From Pseudoxanthomonas sp. NC8 (lineage in GTDB: Bacteria; Pseudomonadota; Gammaproteobacteria; Xanthomonadales; Xanthomonadaceae), in NCBI GenBank assembly GCA_025232375.1, contig CP060419.1, forward strand, positions 2,789,001 through 2,853,000: DNA of 64,000 nucleotides. Direction: 5' to 3'. The first letter of the stretch is position 1, and every line of letters begins with the position of its first letter. Of the stretch, positions 60,803 to 64,000 are shown one piece after another. Both the position numbers and the translations under genes were made by a program. The notes under the pieces are model-generated. The model worked only from the letters and a program-made list of their open reading frames with translations, was not told the origin of the DNA and did not search any database.

Positions 60803-61142
60803 ATGTTTGCACGCATCGCCGTAGTCGCGGCCGCGCTGGCCGCCGTTCCTTCCGCTTTCGCCGCCGACGCCACCATCCGGGACCTGTCGAACGAGACCGG
60901 GGTCCGCGAGCGCTACATCCGCATGGTGACCGGCGGCCGCACGCCGTATCCGGAGTACCGCATCGTCTTCGACCGCGTCGAGCGCCAGCTCAAGAGTGCG
61001 CTCGGACAGGACGGCTACCGCTACCTGCTCGACGGCGAGATCGCCGCCGCGCTCGAGACCCGTCGCGAACGCGTAGCGGAACAGGCCGCCGTGGCCATGC
61101 AGGCACGCCCCGGCACCGGCCGCGAAACCGCAGCGCGGCTAG
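60803..61142 (+). CDS. Small secreted protein of unknown function
   Basis: Perfect ribosome site (AGGAGG) eight bases before the ATG at 60803. Signal peptide MFARIAVVAAALAAVPSAFAA with a clean A-x-A cut in part. The mature part is charged and helical: DATIRDLSNETGVRERYIRM, TPYPEYRIVFDRVERQLKSAL in part and YRYLLDGEIAAALETRRERVAEQ in part. No cysteine or known domain. The stop is uncertain: the frame runs on through the opposite gene to 61399, but a TAG one base off frame at 61140 suggests a natural end there. I do not recognise the family. Confidence 0.65.
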
Positions 61143-61157
61143 GCCGCAGCGCCGGCG

Positions 61158-62209
61158 TCAGGCTTCGTCACGGGCCTCGTGCCCGGGCGCAGGGTCCGGC
61201 GCCGGCGCCTGCCAGATGCGGTGCCACATCGCCGCGAGCCGGCGCCGTGCCTCCCATGGCATGCGCAGCTGTTGCGGCGGCGTCGCCTGCCACGCGCCAC
61301 CCTCGCGGCGCGCAACCGCAAACACGAACGTGTAGTCCGGTTCGGCCCCCATGCGCAGGTCCGCCACTTCCAGGCGGCCCTCGCGCTCGCGCGCCTTGAT
61401 GAAGCCATGGGTGAACCACTCCAGCCGGCGCACGGCCGGGACATGCCGCGCCTCGCGCAGCGCGCCGACGTCCGAGGGATAGGCGCGGAACCGCATCGGC
61501 CCGCGATCGGCCCACAGCGAACGCTCGCCTTCGACGAAACCCGATGGTGTCATCGCGACCACCCGCCACAGCAGGGTGTTGAACGGCATCGGCACCGAGA
61601 AGCGCGGCGCGTCGGCCGGAGCCCATCGCCATGCAGGCTCCGTTGCGCGTCGCGTTCCACCAGGTGCTTGGCCAGCAGCGACCAGCCCATGTAGGCGCTG
61701 CTCAGGTAAGACCCGCGACCAGTGCATGCCGGGCCAGATCGCGCGCGCGGGCGAACTAAGGCGATCACGCAGGCGAGCAGCAGCCAGAGCGTGTACGCCG
61801 GATCGATGATGAAGATGCTCGACCACATCGTCGGCGGTGGCGTCAGCGGCCACCACAGCTGCGTCCCGTAGACGGTGAAGGCATCGAGCAGGGGATGGGT
61901 GACCAGCGCCAGCTGCATCGCCCAGAACCAGCGCCGTGGCGCCTCGGCCACGCGCCCCTGGCCGAAGCGCAGGAACAGCCACCAGAGCAGCCCGCCGACC
62001 AGCGGCAATACCAGCAGGGAATGGCTGAAGCTGCGGTGCGTCGTCATCTGCACCACCGGATCATCGTTGAAGGCCAGCAGCAGCAGCGCATCGAGGTCGG
62101 GCAGCGTGCCCAGCGCGGCGCCGGCCAGCAACGCGGCGCGGCGATGCTTGGCAGGTGCGATCGCGGCCGCGACTGCGCCGCCAAGGACGATCTGGGTGAT
62201 TGAATCCAT
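61158..62209 (-). CDS. YdjM-like membrane-bound metal-dependent hydrolase (DUF457)
   Basis: Starts MDSITQIVLGGAVAAAIAP at 62207-62209. DUF457/YdjM features: GTLPDLDALLLL (acidic ligands), THRSFSHSLLVLP (HRSxxHS), VTHPLLDAFTVYGTQLWWPLTP in part, and DPAYTLWLLLACVIA. Several membrane helices. The C-terminal soluble half reads SVPMPFNTLLWRVVAM, SLWADRGPMRFRAYPSD and LEWFTHGFIKAREREGRLEVADLRMG in part. Shifts at 61756-61761 (CTAAGG; corrected VIAWFARARAIWPGMHW) and near 61690 and 61620. About 350 residues. In E. coli ydjM is SOS-regulated; I see no LexA box here. Confidence 0.85.
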
Positions 62210-62325
62210 GGGGGCCGTGAGTGGGGAAAAAACCGGGGCAGTGTAGACCGGTCCCGCTGACTGGCTCCCGCGTGTCGGCCGGTCGAAACCGGGCCATGGG
62301 GCAGCCCCCCAGTAACGCCGCGCGG

Positions 62326-63141
62326 CTACGCCACTTCCCGCAGTGCGTCGCCGGTCGCTGTCGCCCGCGGCAGGCGCGGCGGGAGTTCCGCTGGGATCTC
62401 GCCGCGGTGGGAAAACCAGGCGCAGGGTACCGTCGGCTTCCTCGGCCAGTGCGGTCAGGCTTTCGACCCAGTCGCCGTCGTTGGCATAGACTAAGGCCGT
62501 CGCGCTCGAACAGGCCGGCGCGATGGATGTGGCCGCAGACGATCCCGTCCAGGCCGCGCAGGCGCGCATCGTCGAATCCCGCCTGGACGAAGCGTCCGAT
62601 GTAGCGTTCGGCCGCTCCGCTTCGCCGCTTCAGGTATTCGGCCAGCGACCAGTAGCGCAGGCCACAGGTGCGCCGCAGCCGGTTGACGAAGCCGTTCGCG
62701 AGGAGGATGCGGTAGTACAGCCAGTCACCGAGCTTTTCCTGCACGTTGCCGAAGTGCGTGATGTTGTCGTAGTCGTCGCCATGGGTCACCAGCAGGCGGC
62801 GGCCATCGGCGGTGACGTGGATCGCGCGGCGGCGGAGCTGCATGCCCGGCAGCATCAACCCGCAGAAGCGACGGATGCTGCGGTCGTGGTTGCCCGGCAC
62901 GTACACGATCACCGTGCCGGCGCGGGCCAGCGCATGCAGGGCCTCGACCACGCGTTGCTGGGCGGCGCGCCGGGTGGCGCGGCGCTGGGCCATCCACCAG
63001 AAATCGACGATGTCACCGACTAAGGTAGAGCTGCCCGCAGCGCAACGTGCCGAGGAAGTCGGCCAGTTCGGCCGCGTGGCAGTGGCGCGAGCCGAGGTGG
63101 ACATCGGAGATGAAGACCGCGCGATGCCGGACCGGAAGCAT
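62326..63141 (-). CDS. LpxH-like metallophosphatase (UDP-2,3-diacylglucosamine diphosphatase family)
   Basis: Calcineurin-type phosphoesterase. Metal motifs: FISDVHLGSRHC, LVGDIVDFWWM, YVPGNHDRSIRRF, LLVTHGDDYDN and VCGHIHRAGLF, then VYANDGDWVESLTALAEE and, after another shift, GEIPAELPPRLPRATATGDALREVA in part with TAG at 62326-62328. About 272 residues. ATG at 63139-63141. Shifts at 63020-63025 and 62491-62496 (both CTAAGG for CCAGG) and near 62398. The closest named type is LpxH, but this longer version with THGDDYD is the uncharacterised LpxH2-like group, so its substrate is open. Confidence 0.85.
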
Positions 63142-63540
63142 CGCGACGGCCGGATTCACCGGACGGCTCCGCCGCCGGGTTCGGTGAAGGCCGCGGCCGG
63201 CACGGCGGGCACCGCCAACTGGAAACGGCGACCGGTTTCCGCCCGGCGCAGGCGCACCGGCACGGCATATTATGGCGCGAACGGCGCGGCGTGCCGATGG
63301 CGCGACCGGTCACGGGTCCGGGCGGGAATCCGGCGGCGTTCATGCAGTGGCCTCGATGCTGCGTCGGACGCGAGCGTGCGCCGGCCCGGCGACAACAACG
63401 TTGCAGGCCGGCTACGCCGGGGTGACGACGGCGGAGTGGCTTAACCGACGGTCAATCCGGGCCCGGCCACCATGCACCCCGTGCCGCACCCGTGTATCAT
63501 GCCCAGCCATCTTTTCATCCGCATACAAGGATATAGCCGC
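63142..63540. other. Intergenic region upstream of metK
   Basis: Nearly 400 bases between divergent genes with no convincing coding frame. A palindromic CATATTATG lies at 63266-63274 and carries a CATAAT box on the minus strand that could serve the phosphatase gene, though no -35 is seen. I looked for SAM- or SAH-riboswitch features before metK and recognise none. Confidence 0.5.
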
Positions 63541-64000
63541 ATGTCCAGCTATCTCTTCACCTCCGAATCGGTCTCCGAAGGCCATCCGGACAAGATCGCC
63601 GACCAGATCTCCGACGCCGTCCTCGACGCCATCCTGGCGCAGGACAAGCGCGCCCGCGTGGCCTGCGAGACCCTGGTGAAGACGGGTGCGGCGATCGTCG
63701 CCGGCGAAGTGACCACCAGCGCCTGGGTGGACATCGAGGGCCTTAGCCCGCTCGGTGATCAACGACATCGGCTACAACAACTCCGACGTCGGCTTCGACG
63801 GCCATACCTGCGCGATCATCAACATGCTCGGCAAGCAGTCGCCGGACATCGCCGCCGGCGTGGACCGCAAGAAGCCGGAGGAACAGGGCGCGGGCGACCA
63901 GGGCCTGATGTTCGGCTACGCCTGCAACGAGGCCCCGGAATTCATGCCGGCGCCGATCTACTACTCGCACCGCCTGGTCGAGCAGCAGGCCAAGGTGCGC
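63541..64000 (+). CDS. metK: S-adenosylmethionine synthetase, 5' part
   Basis: Makes SAM from methionine and ATP. Starts [29 protein letters not shown] in part at 63541, with the ATP-site His in EGHPDK. Further: [21 protein letters not shown] in part, [50 protein letters not shown] in part. One extra base at 63741-63746 (CCTTAGCCC for CCTGGCCC) breaks the frame in an essential gene, which is strong evidence that these breaks are not biological. The 3' half lies beyond the window. Confidence 0.96.
   Translation, partial: MSSYLFTSESVSEGHPDKIADQISDAVLDAILAQDKRARVACETLVKTGAAIVAGEVTTSAWVDIEGLSPLGDQRHRLQQLRRRLRRPYLRDHQHARQAVAGHRRRRGPQEAGGTGRGRPGPDVRLRLQRGPGIHAGADLLLAPPGRAAGQGA

Noticed and set aside
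63142..63540. SAM or SAH riboswitch ahead of metK
   Set aside because: No recognisable core of the SAM-I, SAM-II, SAM-IV or SAH classes was found by eye. A covariance search could settle it.
1..64000. Programmed ribosomal frameshifting as an explanation for the many split genes
   Set aside because: Shifts go in both directions, occur several times per gene and fall on a DNA pentamer independent of codon phase and strand. There are no slippery heptamers with downstream structures, and genes such as metK, rsmA and rpoZ are not known to need frameshifting.
1..64000. Mass pseudogenisation of a degenerating genome
   Set aside because: Conserved residues are kept across every break, essential genes are hit as often as others, and intact genes (thyA, lgt, sucD, gmk, dgkA, gcvH) stand beside broken ones. 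The pattern is that of consensus error.
1..64000. tRNA, rRNA, insertion sequences, phage genes or integration sites
   Set aside because: None was recognised on either strand: no transposase or integrase frames, no terminal inverted repeats with target duplications, and no cloverleaf with a conserved T-loop was noticed. A dedicated tRNA scan was not possible.

Overview
The window is a very GC-rich (near 70 % by eye, not computed), densely packed chromosomal segment from a gammaproteobacterium. The best fit is the Xanthomonadaceae/Lysobacteraceae (Xanthomonas, Lysobacter, Luteimonas or Pseudoxanthomonas type). The support is gene order: pilS-pilR divergent from sucC-sucD, bamD divergent from rluD-pgeF, rsmA-apaG-apaH facing folA-thyA-lgt, and a DUF1631 gene fused by overlap to a PilZ gene. 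No mobile element, CRISPR array, prophage, rRNA or tRNA gene was seen.

Layout. 1-1082: 3' part of otsA. 1099-4773: a secreted DUF1349-like protein, pgeF, rluD and bamD. 4855-8977: nadE, then sucD and sucC. 9171-12214: the PilS/PilR two-component system. 12291-16702: rsmA-apaG-apaH against lgt-thyA-folA, the latter three joined by 4-base overlaps. 16769-21114: a LemA lipoprotein with two TPM-domain proteins, then TerC-like, DgkA and TsaB. 21173-26236: a DinG/YoaA-type helicase, a small lipoprotein and PBP1B. 26335-29917: a two-domain glycosyltransferase and a large TPR-like membrane-anchored protein. 30102-34791: rpoZ, gmk, yicC family, and divergently rph-rdgB-hemW. 34877-38959: DUF1631, PilZ, pepQ. 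39112-44314: a TetR regulator divergent from an alpha/beta hydrolase and fadE, then a hotdog-fold protein and a small membrane protein. 44321-50948: an MFS-like carrier, a secreted amidohydrolase, an M48 protease with a second LemA, and a serine beta-lactamase-family protein. 51128-52422: a Lys/Ala histone H1-like protein and a gene-poor stretch. 52423-57039: gcvH, gcvT, a decayed cation-efflux gene, nfeD-like, qmcA and an aldo/keto reductase. 57260-64000: nupC, a PfkB sugar kinase, dusB, a small secreted protein, a YdjM-like membrane protein, an LpxH-like phosphatase and the 5' part of metK.

The dominant feature is that about two thirds of the genes, including essential ones (metK, rsmA, rpoZ, rph, mrcB, bamD), carry single-base frameshifts or stops. 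These are not random. At many sites a family-conserved reading demands CCTGG/CCAGG where the sequence shows CCTTAG/CTAAGG, CCTTGG/CCAAGG, CCCTGG or TAAGG. The simplest reading is a systematic consensus error at methylated CCWGG (Dcm-type) sites in a long-read assembly, not mass gene decay. I therefore annotate broken housekeeping genes as single CDS spans and give the shift positions. Only the cation-efflux remnant at 54076-54475 looks truly degenerate.
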